A stretch of DNA of 22,767 bases from CAZBWS01 sp964495705 (GTDB lineage Bacteria; Pseudomonadota; Gammaproteobacteria; HTCC5015). Positions within the stretch are counted from its first letter, which is position 1. Every line of letters begins with the position of its first letter. A program made the position numbers and the translations under genes. The DNA is taken from contig CAZBWS010000041.1 of assembly GCA_964495705.1 (NCBI GenBank), positions 1 to 22,767 of the forward strand. Direction: 5' to 3'. The notes below the pieces were generated by a model. That model was not told the origin of the DNA. It made no database searches and was given only the letters and a program-made list of their open reading frames with translations. Shown here in pieces: positions 16,453-22,767 of the stretch.

Positions 16453-16554
16453 TTATTCTTAACTCGGTCATATTGAAATAGGTATTTGTTGGTATATAGT
16501 GGAGTTAATAGCATGACAAATCCAGCCCAATATTAGGTGCAGAGAATAATAACT

Positions 16555-17202
16555 ATGAGCAATACCTACGCAATTGTATTTAAAGGTGAAATTCTAGACG
16601 GAGCCGACCGCGCCGCCGTACAGCAAAAAATCGGCGCGATGTTTAAAGCCGACGCTGCCAAACTCACCGCCCTGTTTTCTGGTAAGCCAGTGGCGATTAA
16701 AAAAAACGTCGACGAAGCTACTGCAAACAAATTTGTCGCCGCCTTTGCTAAGGCGGGTGCCAAGGCCTACGCCAAAGACATGGCAGCACCTGCACCGGCC
16801 GCGACCCCAGCTGTCAAAGAAGAAACCATTACTGCATCAGCGCCGCCCGCTGAACCGCCGTCTAGTAGCCCATCCGCACCTACTAGTGGCGATGAAGTGA
16901 GCTACAACCCCGAGGCGGATGCGAGCTTACGCGCAGCGCCGCAAACCGTCGTCAACCTAGAAGCGGGACCATTGGACGGCTTATCGATGAGCGATCAAAG
17001 TGGCTTTTTAGTAGAGCCGGCCCCCGCCGACTTCACCCCCGCTCCCGAAGCGATAGAAGCGGACTTGGCAGCAGAAGGCACAACCATTCCTGCACCGCCT
17101 AAAGACACTACCCCAGCACCAGAGCCTGGTGATTGGGGTTTAAGTGATGGGGCAGGTGAAAGTGGCTCAAGTGGTAAAGCTAGTTTTAGTTTGGATCCAT
17201 GA
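16555..17202 (+). CDS. Protein with conserved 75-residue N-domain and Pro/Ala-rich tail
   Basis: 215 residues from ATG 16555; an upstream in-frame GTG at 16537 would add six residues that look unrelated. Residues 4-76 form a compact alpha/beta domain (YAIVFKGEILDGADRAAVQQ, LFSGKPVAIKKNVDEATANK, AFAKAGAKAYAK). I recall this type from N-termini of gammaproteobacterial proteins of unknown function, where it is often fused to low-complexity or membrane segments. Residues 77-205 are low complexity, rich in Pro, Ala, Ser and acidic residues, probably disordered. No membrane helix or signal peptide is seen, so a cytoplasmic location is likely. It is divergent from the small membrane-protein pair and 85 bp ahead of the next gene. 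The function is unknown. Confidence 0.72.
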   Translation: MSNTYAIVFKGEILDGADRAAVQQKIGAMFKADAAKLTALFSGKPVAIKKNVDEATANKFVAAFAKAGAKAYAKDMAAPAPAATPAVKEETITASAPPAEPPSSSPSAPTSGDEVSYNPEADASLRAAPQTVVNLEAGPLDGLSMSDQSGFLVEPAPADFTPAPEAIEADLAAEGTTIPAPPKDTTPAPEPGDWGLSDGAGESGSSGKASFSLDP

Positions 17203-17287
17203 TCATACAGCTCGTATACAACAATTATATAGTTAACATTACTGCCAATCCGCATTTCACTCTTCTGCTACAGGCTCGTTCGAAACC

Positions 17288-18079
17288 ATGGATTTTTATC
17301 ACAAGATCTCAGCTAAAACTGTTGGCATACAATATGTAGCTATTGGTTTAGCTCTGATTGCTATATTTATTGGCGTCAATGCATTCATCTATAGCAAAGA
17401 AGATAAAGTTGAATGGATTGTCGTATTAATAACATCTATTTTCGGCATTGTAGGACTCTTTGTCACTCAGTCTGGAGTTAAACATATAAGGTTTGGTGGC
17501 TACTGGGAAATAACCATTAACGCTAGAGGGATAACGATGAATTCGCCCCATGAAGAGCTCGACACTTCTTATTCCTATCCCTTAAAAGATATACTCGCCA
17601 CACAAACACTAAGAAACCCTGGAAGCTCAGATGACTACAATCTCATTCTAAAAACCAACGAATTAGTATCACTAAAAATGGGGGCTCCCTGCCAACAAGT
17701 TATCGATGCACTTGTATCATTTGGCATTGAAAACATAGAGCATCAAGGCATTAAAGAGAAGGCATGGGAGGTTGAAATAAATTTATACTCCAAGGGAGTA
17801 GGTCACTTAGAAATTGACTTTGAATGTCAAAGCAATGACTTCATACTATTAGATATAGAACCCGACTTTGACCCCACCTACCAAAACCAAGCCTTTGAAA
17901 TTCACTATAACGAACAGCTTGTACTAACGCTCCCCCAAGAAAAAAACAATAATCTAAACAAAGAGTATTACGGTATTTATTATGGTGAAAAGCCTAAAGT
18001 GGGCGACAAAATAGAAGCCTTAATTCAAGGCAAAGTCGTATTAGAAAAAACCTTTACCGAGAACCATTTAAAAGACTAG
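17288..18079 (+). CDS. AT-rich orphan membrane protein of unknown function
   Basis: 263 residues. Two membrane helices lie near the N-terminus (about 13-35, VGIQYVAIGLALIAIFIGV; about 43-62, WIVVLITSIFGIVGLFVTQ), then a soluble region with a PH-like strand pattern (YWEITINARGITMNSPHEEL, YSYPLKDILATQTL), and a C-terminal beta-rich part (VEINLYSKGVGHLEIDFEC, KVGDKIEALIQGKVVLEKTF). I know no family for it. Base composition and codon use are clearly more AT-rich than the genes on both sides, which suggests recent arrival. The ATG at 17288 has no clear ribosome site. Its end overlaps the convergent trmJ by 4 bp. Confidence 0.68.
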   Translation: MDFYHKISAKTVGIQYVAIGLALIAIFIGVNAFIYSKEDKVEWIVVLITSIFGIVGLFVTQSGVKHIRFGGYWEITINARGITMNSPHEELDTSYSYPLKDILATQTLRNPGSSDDYNLILKTNELVSLKMGAPCQQVIDALVSFGIENIEHQGIKEKAWEVEINLYSKGVGHLEIDFECQSNDFILLDIEPDFDPTYQNQAFEIHYNEQLVLTLPQEKNNNLNKEYYGIYYGEKPKVGDKIEALIQGKVVLEKTFTENHLKD

Positions 18080-18834
18080 CCTTTTGGCTTTTGGATAGAA
18101 GCCAACACCCCACGCAGTATCTTCAACTCCCCCACCTCGGGGCGCGCCTTGGTAAACAAACGCCTTAGCTTCACCATAATATCCCCCGCATGTTTCGTGT
18201 TGATAAAGCCTGTGTGATTTAACACCTCTTCCAGGTGCCCATAAAAATGCTCTACGGCATCGTGACTAGGATACTCGGCCTTGTCGATCTGCTCTGGCAG
18301 CGCACCTTCCGAGTGAGTCACCCACAACTCATAACACAGGGTTTGCGCCGCAGAAGCTACATTCAACACATCGTATTCGGGGTTCGCAGGGATATAAACA
18401 TGCATATTGGCTAAACGCAGCGTTTCACTGGGCAACCCAGAACGTTCTGGGCCAAACATAATAGCTATCTTGGCACCGTTACTGGCTTCAGAATAAGCCT
18501 GCTGCATCGCCGAGCGTGCAGACTGCATGGGCCAGGCAAAACCGCGGCGGCGCGCGCTAGTCGCGGCAACCAAACTACAGCCTTCCAGCGCCTCTTCCAC
18601 CGTAGCAACTACTCGAGCATTTTCTAGTATATCCACCGCACCTGCCGCTCGACTCGTCGCCTCATCATGGGGAAACTCAAGAGGTTCAACTAACACTAGC
18701 TCATACACCCCCATGTTCTTCATTGCACGGGCTACGGCACCGATATTACCGGGGTGAAAAGTATTCACCATGACAATGCGGATATGTTGCAGGGGGGAGT
18801 CTTGAGCAGATAAAACAGCTTTGGGGTCGGACAT
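18076..18834 (-). CDS. trmJ: tRNA (cytidine/uridine-32-2'-O)-methyltransferase TrmJ
   Basis: 252 residues from ATG 18834, or 268 if ATG 18882 is used. It is a SPOUT (TrmH-type) methyltransferase. Motif 1 is IRIVMVNTFHPGNIGAVARAM, then LVAATSARRRGFAWPM, motif 2 IMFGPERSGLPSETL, and motif 3 IPANPEYDVLNVASAAQTLCYE, followed by the TrmJ-specific C-terminal helices FYGHLEEVLNHTGFI and KLRRLFTKARPEVGELKILRGVLASIQ. It uses SAM to methylate the 2'-OH of position 32 in several tRNAs. The first 16 codons from 18882 (MQECLSIAPS...) are not family-like. A 7-bp hairpin plus six T lies exactly between the two candidate starts, and neither has a good ribosome site. The usual neighbours suhB and iscR are not here. 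Confidence 0.9.
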   Translation of the reverse strand: MSDPKAVLSAQDSPLQHIRIVMVNTFHPGNIGAVARAMKNMGVYELVLVEPLEFPHDEATSRAAGAVDILENARVVATVEEALEGCSLVAATSARRRGFAWPMQSARSAMQQAYSEASNGAKIAIMFGPERSGLPSETLRLANMHVYIPANPEYDVLNVASAAQTLCYELWVTHSEGALPEQIDKAEYPSHDAVEHFYGHLEEVLNHTGFINTKHAGDIMVKLRRLFTKARPEVGELKILRGVLASIQKPKG

Positions 18835-18863
18835 AAAAAAGCGCCTCACAATCGAAGGCGCTA
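18835..18863 (-). terminator. Terminator-like hairpin at the trmJ start codon (possible attenuator)
   Basis: On the minus strand AGCGCCT, a 9-base loop, AGGCGCT and then TTTTTT run directly into the ATG at 18834. It has the form of an intrinsic terminator but sits in the trmJ leader, with no gene upstream on the minus strand to end. It may attenuate trmJ. Confidence 0.55.
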
Positions 18864-18939
18864 TGCTAAGACATTCCTGCATATTTGCACAGAGGGTTTA
18901 TGAGCATTTAAAACGAGCCTCTAGGGCATAACGTTACAT

Positions 18940-18955
18940 TGGCGTGAAAGCGCCA
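18940..18955. other. Small palindrome TGGCG-6-CGCCA between trmJ and acnB
   Basis: TGGCG (18940-18944) and CGCCA (18951-18955) are complementary around TGAAAG. It could be a regulator site or a small hairpin in the trmJ-acnB divergent region. No other feature explains it. Confidence 0.3.
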
Positions 18956-18988
18956 TGCAGACAAGCATTAGCTAATAACACGCAGATC

Positions 18989-19017
18989 TTAACTTTTTAG
19001 GCCTATTCAGGTACAAT
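18989..19017 (+). promoter_or_regulatory. Candidate sigma70 promoter for acnB
   Basis: TTAACT (18989-18994), a spacer of 17 bases and TACAAT (19012-19017). This gives a start near 19024 and a leader of about 115 bases that contains the hairpin at 19073-19103. It is the best match to the consensus in the 256-bp gap. Confidence 0.5.
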
Positions 19018-19072
19018 TCGTCACCTAAATTTTAAGATTCACCCATAAAAACTAGCCTTTTTAGCCTATCCG

Positions 19073-19103
19073 CATTGATTATCCGTTTGGATAACAATCA
19101 ATG
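19073..19103 (+). promoter_or_regulatory. Hairpin in the acnB leader
   Basis: CATTGATT (19073-19080) pairs with AATCAATG (19096-19103), and inside it ATCC pairs with GGAT around GTTT, with a three-base AAC bulge. There is no T run, so it is not a terminator. It ends 35 bases before the acnB ATG and could be an RNA control element or a DNA operator. Confidence 0.5.
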
Positions 19104-19138
19104 TAGACACTGAAATAGCAACTAAGTGAGAGATTTGC

Positions 19139-21925
19139 ATGAGCTTATATACTGAATATCTAGAAGAAATTGAGGTTCGTAAAAAAGACCTAGGATTGAA
19201 CCCCAAACCTATCGATGCTGCCGACTTGGTAGAAGAGCTTATCGCTCAGATCAAAGATACGGGCAACGAGCATCGCGAAGACTCGCTGAATTTCTTCATT
19301 TACAACACACTGCCAGGCACCACGCCAGCGGCCGTTGTTAAAGCTCAGTTCCTAAAAGACATCGTAACCGGCGCAGAAACAGTGGCTGAAATCAGCGCTG
19401 AGTTTGCCCTAGAGCAGCTATCTCACATGAAAGGCGGCCCTTCAGTTAAGGCCCTACTCGACATCGCCCTATCTGAGGACAGTAACAATTCTGCCGCTGG
19501 CGAAGTACTAAAGACTCAGGTTTTCCTATACGAAGCGGACACTTCTCGCCTAGATGATGCCTACAAAGCGGGCAATGCCATCGCGAAGGACATTCTAGAA
19601 AGCTACGCGAAGGCGGAGTTCTTCACTAAGCTTGACGATATCCCAGAAAAGATTGACGTTGTTACCTACATCGCAGGTGAAGGTGATATCTCTACTGACT
19701 TGCTATCCCCTGGTAACCAAGCGCACTCTCGCTCTGACCGTGAGCTACACGGCCAGTGCATGATCACTCCAGAAGCACAGCAGGAAATCGTTGCCCTAGG
19801 CAAAAAGCACCCTGACGCTAAAGTGATGCTAATCGCTGAGAAAGGCACCATGGGTGTTGGATCTTCACGTATGTCTGGCGTTAACAACGTGGCACTATGG
19901 GCGGGTAAGAAAACCTCTCCTTACATCCCATTCATCAACAACGCACCTGTTGTTGCTGGTACTAACGGCATCGCACCGATCTTCCTAACCACGGTTGGCG
20001 TAACCGGCGGTATTGGTCTAGACCTTAAAAACTGGGTAAATAAAACCGACGCAAACGGCGAAGTTGTGTTTGATGACAACGGTGACGCAGTACTAGAAGA
20101 AGCCTACTCGGTAGCCACCGGTACGGTGCTAACCATCGATACTAAGGCGAAGAAGCTTTACAACGGCAGCGAAGAGCTAGCGGATGTATCTAGCGCCTTC
20201 ACGCCACAGAAAGTCGAGTTCATGAAGGCTGGCGGCTCTTATGCCCTCACCTTCGGCAAGAAGCTACAGACCTTCGCCGCCGAAGCTCTAGGCATTCAAG
20301 CCCCAGCGGTATTCGCACCATCTAAAGAAATTTCTGTTGAAGGCCAAGGCCTGACGGCTGTTGAGAAAATATTCAACCGCAACGCGGTTGGCGTAGTATC
20401 GAAAACAGCGCTACACACCGGTTCTGACGTTCGCGTTAAAGTGAACATCGTTGGTTCTCAAGATACCACTGGCCTGATGACATCTCAGGAACTGGAGTCT
20501 ATGGCGGCAACGGTTATCTCTCCCAGTGTTGACGGCGCATACCAGTCGGGCTGCCACACGGCATCTGTATGGGATAGCAAGGCACAGGTTAACATCCCTC
20601 GTTTGATGAAGTTCATGAACGACTTCGGCGTGATCACTGCACGTGACCCCAAGGGTGTTTACCACTCCATGACGGACGTGATCCACAAGGTATTGAACGA
20701 CATCACCATTGATGATCGTGCAATCATCATTGGTGGTGACTCTCACACCCGTATGTCTAAAGGTGTCGCCTTCGGTGCTGATTCCGGTACGGTGGCTATC
20801 GCTCTGGCGACGGGCGAATGTGCTATGCCTATACCTGAGTCTGTGAAGGTTACCTTCAAAGGCAAAATGAAAGGCCATATGGACTTCCGTGATATCGTTC
20901 ACTCAACGCAAGCGCAAATGCTGAAGCAGTTTAAAGGCGAAAACGTCTTCCAGGGCCGTGTCATCGAAGTACAAATCGGTACTTTGCTTGCTGACCAAGC
21001 CTTCACCTTTACGGACTGGACTGCAGAGATGAAGGCCAAGGCCTCTATCTGTATTTCTACTGACGACACGCTAATCGAATCTTTAGAGCTGGCGAAATCT
21101 CGCATCCAGATCATGATCGACAAGGGCATGGAAAACCGCGACAACATGCTGCAGGGTTTAATTGACCTAGCCGACAAGCGTATTGCCGAAGTACAGTCTG
21201 GCGAAGCCCCTGCCCTTGCACCTGACGACAGCGCCAAGTACTACGCTGAAGTTGTGGTTGATCTAGACACCATCGAAGAGCCAATGATTGCTGACCCAGA
21301 CGTCAACAACGACGACGTCTCTAAGCGTTACACTCACGACGTGATCCGCCCGACTTCTTACTACGATGGCCGCAAGGTTGATCTTGGTTTTGTGGGTTCT
21401 TGCATGGTTCACAAAGGCGACATGAAAATCATCGCCCAAATGTTCCGCAACCTAGAAAAGAAAGGCCCTATCGAGTTTAAGGCGCCTCTTGTTGTCGCAC
21501 CACCTACTTACAACATCGTTGACGAGCTAAAAGCAGAAGGCGATTGGGAGCTGCTTCAGAAGTACGCCGGTTTCGAGTTTAACGACGAGAACCCGAAGGA
21601 AGAAGCACGTACCAAGTACCAGAACCAAATGTATTTAGAGCGCCCTGGCTGTAACCTATGTATGGGTAACCAGGAAAAAGCGGAAGCCGGTGATACGGTA
21701 CTAGCGACTTCAACTCGTCTATTCCAAGGCCGTGTTGTAGAAGACAGTAGCGAGAAGAAAGGTGAATCACTATTGGGCTCTACGCCAATGGTTGTTCTAT
21801 CAACTATCTTGGGTCGTTTCCCGACGCTAGAAGAGTACAAGGAAGCGGTTGAAGGCATCGACCTAACTCGCTTTACACCGCCTTCTACGGATCTGGCTCG
21901 TCCAGTGGTTTTGAAAGCGATGTAA
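19139..21925 (+). CDS. acnB: Aconitate hydratase B / 2-methylisocitrate dehydratase, long Bacteroidetes-like type
   Basis: 928 residues, against 865 in E. coli AcnB. It has the AcnB order: an N-terminal helical repeat domain (FFIYNTLPGTTPAA, EQLSHMKGGPSVKALLDIAL), the swivel-like domain (ELHGQCM, AEKGTMGVGSSRMSGVNNVALW), then the catalytic domains (VGSQDTTGLMTSQELESMA, GGDSHTRMSKGVAFGADSG). The [4Fe-4S] ligands are Cys755 (GFVGSCMVHKGD), Cys838 and Cys841 (PGCNLCMGNQ). It converts citrate to isocitrate in the TCA cycle and likely 2-methylisocitrate in the methylcitrate cycle. Many blocks differ from the enterobacterial enzyme and resemble the form I recall from flavobacteria. Leu codon use favours CTA strongly. 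ATG 19139 has GTGAGAG upstream. It is monocistronic, with promoter and terminator. Confidence 0.93.
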   Translation: MSLYTEYLEEIEVRKKDLGLNPKPIDAADLVEELIAQIKDTGNEHREDSLNFFIYNTLPGTTPAAVVKAQFLKDIVTGAETVAEISAEFALEQLSHMKGGPSVKALLDIALSEDSNNSAAGEVLKTQVFLYEADTSRLDDAYKAGNAIAKDILESYAKAEFFTKLDDIPEKIDVVTYIAGEGDISTDLLSPGNQAHSRSDRELHGQCMITPEAQQEIVALGKKHPDAKVMLIAEKGTMGVGSSRMSGVNNVALWAGKKTSPYIPFINNAPVVAGTNGIAPIFLTTVGVTGGIGLDLKNWVNKTDANGEVVFDDNGDAVLEEAYSVATGTVLTIDTKAKKLYNGSEELADVSSAFTPQKVEFMKAGGSYALTFGKKLQTFAAEALGIQAPAVFAPSKEISVEGQGLTAVEKIFNRNAVGVVSKTALHTGSDVRVKVNIVGSQDTTGLMTSQELESMAATVISPSVDGAYQSGCHTASVWDSKAQVNIPRLMKFMNDFGVITARDPKGVYHSMTDVIHKVLNDITIDDRAIIIGGDSHTRMSKGVAFGADSGTVAIALATGECAMPIPESVKVTFKGKMKGHMDFRDIVHSTQAQMLKQFKGENVFQGRVIEVQIGTLLADQAFTFTDWTAEMKAKASICISTDDTLIESLELAKSRIQIMIDKGMENRDNMLQGLIDLADKRIAEVQSGEAPALAPDDSAKYYAEVVVDLDTIEEPMIADPDVNNDDVSKRYTHDVIRPTSYYDGRKVDLGFVGSCMVHKGDMKIIAQMFRNLEKKGPIEFKAPLVVAPPTYNIVDELKAEGDWELLQKYAGFEFNDENPKEEARTKYQNQMYLERPGCNLCMGNQEKAEAGDTVLATSTRLFQGRVVEDSSEKKGESLLGSTPMVVLSTILGRFPTLEEYKEAVEGIDLTRFTPPSTDLARPVVLKAM

Positions 21926-21965
21926 GCCTAGGCTAACTTAGCGTAATCCATTTTGGATTTGAAAA

Positions 21966-21995
21966 GGCCCGAGGCGTTTGCTTCGGGCTTTTTTT
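21966..21995 (+). terminator. Rho-independent terminator of acnB
   Basis: GCCCGA (21967-21972) pairs with TCGGGC (21983-21988) with a short loop, followed by seven T. It lies about 40 bases after the acnB stop. A small AATCCA/TGGATT hairpin precedes it at 21942-21957. Confidence 0.92.
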
Positions 21996-22079
21996 GTGGG
22001 TGGTGGGCTTTGTTTTAGAGACTATTCGGGTAGGTTTTTTTGGGCTATCCGCATTAACTCCGATCGCCTCACCTTGCAA

Positions 22080-22098
22080 TATATCGATTATCGATATA
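22080..22098. promoter_or_regulatory. Palindromic operator of higBA, overlapping its promoter
   Basis: TATATCGAT, one central T, then ATCGATATA is a perfect 9-1-9 palindrome just ahead of the toxin gene. TTGCAA (22074-22079) and TACAGT (22097-22102) at 17-base spacing could be the promoter, so a bound HigA antitoxin would block it. Autorepression by HigA is known for the family; the site itself is inference. Confidence 0.68.
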
Positions 22099-22108
22099 CA
22101 GTATAAAT

Positions 22109-22387
22109 ATGATTAAAAGCTATCGCTGCCGACAAACTGAGCAACTTGCGAGCAATCAGCGTGTACGCCGTTTTGTAAATATAGAAAACGTGGCTCGCCG
22201 CAAGCTAGCTCAGCTTAAAGCCGCGACAAACTTAGATTTTTTACGCGTCCCTCCTGGCAACCGCTTGGAACTGCTGCGCGGCGATCGTGCGGGGCAATAC
22301 AGCATCCGCATCAATGATCAGTGGCGCATCTGTTTTCACTTTGAAAACGGCGACGCTTACGACGTAGAAATTGTGGACTACCACTAG
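22109..22387 (+). CDS. higB: HigB-family toxin (RelE/ParE superfamily mRNA interferase)
   Basis: 92 residues, the family's usual length. MIKSYRCRQTEQL is the typical HigB start, RKLAQLKAATNLDFLRVPPGNRLELLRG the middle, and AGQYSIRINDQWRICFHFENGDAYDVEIVDYH the conserved end with the W-R-I-C-F strand and the final DYH. Such toxins cut mRNA on the ribosome. The toxin gene precedes the antitoxin gene, as is normal for higBA and the reverse of most type II pairs. There is no ribosome site before the ATG, and the predicted transcript start falls at or next to it, so the message may be nearly leaderless. Confidence 0.9.
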   Translation: MIKSYRCRQTEQLASNQRVRRFVNIENVARRKLAQLKAATNLDFLRVPPGNRLELLRGDRAGQYSIRINDQWRICFHFENGDAYDVEIVDYH

Positions 22388-22395
22388 GAGGCTAT

Positions 22396-22686
22396 ATGAC
22401 ACAACTAACACCCATACACCCTGGCGAAGTTCTGAAACACGACTTTATGGAACCCTATGGTCTATCTAGCAATGCCTTAGCACGCACATTGAACATAACT
22501 CCTGCCCGTATCAATGACATAGTGCGCGGCCAGCGTGGCATCACAGCCGACACCGCTCTGCGCCTGGCTCAGTACTTTAATACTGATGCTCAGAGCTGGA
22601 TGAATTTGCAAAGTAACTACGAGCTGGAAGTTGCGGAGCAGAGTTTTGCGGGTAGAGATATTCAGCCGTTGGTGTCTACGGCTTAG
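22396..22686 (+). CDS. higA: HigA-family antitoxin (XRE helix-turn-helix)
   Basis: 96 residues. IHPGEVLKHDFMEPYGLSSNALARTLNITPARINDIVRGQRGITADTALRLAQYF is the classic HigA/VapI helix-turn-helix, followed by SWMNLQSNYELEVAEQ and a short tail. It binds and inactivates HigB and, with it, represses the operon, probably at the palindrome at 22080-22098. It starts 8 bp after the higB stop, with AGGAGG as a very strong ribosome site (22386-22391). The contrast with the poor toxin start fits a surplus of antitoxin. Confidence 0.92.
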   Translation: MTQLTPIHPGEVLKHDFMEPYGLSSNALARTLNITPARINDIVRGQRGITADTALRLAQYFNTDAQSWMNLQSNYELEVAEQSFAGRDIQPLVSTA

Positions 22687-22695
22687 TTGAAATAG

Positions 22696-22718
22696 AAAAT
22701 TTACTCTGACCCCGATTA
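22696..22718. other. Motif resembling the TACTCTGACCCC sequence near REP/IS200-type elements
   Basis: TTTACTCTGACCCCGATT follows higA directly. The complement GGGGTCAGAGTA often marks intergenic DNA next to IS200/REP-associated transposase genes. No transposase is visible before the window ends, so this is only a hint. Confidence 0.3.
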
Positions 22719-22767
22719 TTAGTGCTAGGCATCATTTGAATAATTATGGAAATTTATCAAAGACCAC

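Noticed and set aside
20411..20902. 163-codon antisense open frame inside acnB
   Set aside because: It lies fully opposite a conserved catalytic part of acnB. Its product is rich in His, Arg and Val, as expected from the complement of a biased coding frame, and it has no motif.
19066..22054. CTATCCGCATT on both sides of acnB, suggesting a flanking direct repeat
   Set aside because: Only 11 bases match and the surrounding bases diverge; chance or a common short motif is enough to explain it.
22746..22767. ATG near the window end that might start a new gene
   Set aside because: Only seven codons are visible and there is no ribosome site, so nothing can be supported.

Overview
The window looks like chromosomal DNA of a moderate-GC aquatic gammaproteobacterium. 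A Cellvibrionales/Spongiibacteraceae-like lineage is my guess from gene content (PilZ, HolB and TrmJ of gammaproteobacterial type, a complete acyclic-terpene carboxylation module, and a chromosomal Ref-type nuclease). The genus cannot be read from the sequence. It is mostly ordinary housekeeping DNA with one catabolic island, plus an assembly scar that breaks a gene artificially.

Layout. 1-228: intergenic, with a small dispersed-repeat hairpin. 229-1101 (-): orphan RimK-like ATP-grasp enzyme. 1102-1530: a degenerate dispersed repeat, a strong bidirectional terminator and tRNA-Arg(ACG) (-) with its own promoter. 1531-3812 (-): one AsmA-like/DUF748 envelope protein, split in the given sequence by a 100-N gap whose flanks are the same 55 bp; collapsing the duplicate restores one 708-codon frame. 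3919-5049 (+): class V PLP enzyme, convergent with a Ref-type RecA-dependent nuclease homologue (5041-5877, -). 5922-6272 (-): pilZ.

6315-13771 (-): catabolic operon atuF-atuD-atuC-atuB-atuA (transcribed A to F) with a divergent TetR regulator (atuR-like, 13891-14496, +) and a perfect 7-4-7 inverted-repeat operator candidate between them. The products fit the citronellol/geraniol pathway: citronellyl-CoA dehydrogenase, the two geranyl-CoA carboxylase subunits, an SDR and AtuA. The hydratase gene atuE, present between atuD and atuF in Pseudomonas, is absent; atuD and atuF overlap by one base instead. The whole module sits between holB (14486-15478, -) and pilZ, a pair that is normally adjacent in gammaproteobacteria, so it appears inserted into a housekeeping/type IV pilus locus. 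pilZ lies 42 bp behind atuF with no terminator visible between them.

15479-18079: an imperfect inverted dispersed repeat, a coupled pair of small membrane-anchored proteins of unknown function (-), a 215-residue protein with a Pro/Ala-rich tail (+), and an AT-rich orphan two-helix membrane protein (+). 18076-18834/18882 (-): trmJ, with a terminator-like hairpin right at its start codon. 19139-21925 (+): a long acnB of the roughly 925-residue type I associate with Bacteroidetes rather than the 865-residue E. coli type, with a promoter and a leader hairpin upstream and a good terminator downstream. 22109-22686 (+): a higBA toxin-antitoxin pair with a palindromic operator. The last 80 bp hold a short motif that often lies near REP/IS200-type elements.

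I found no CRISPR array, prophage, rRNA or clearly new defence system. The items most worth a second look are the atu insertion at holB/pilZ without atuE, the Bacteroidetes-like AcnB, the trmJ start-site hairpin and the false gene split at the N gap.
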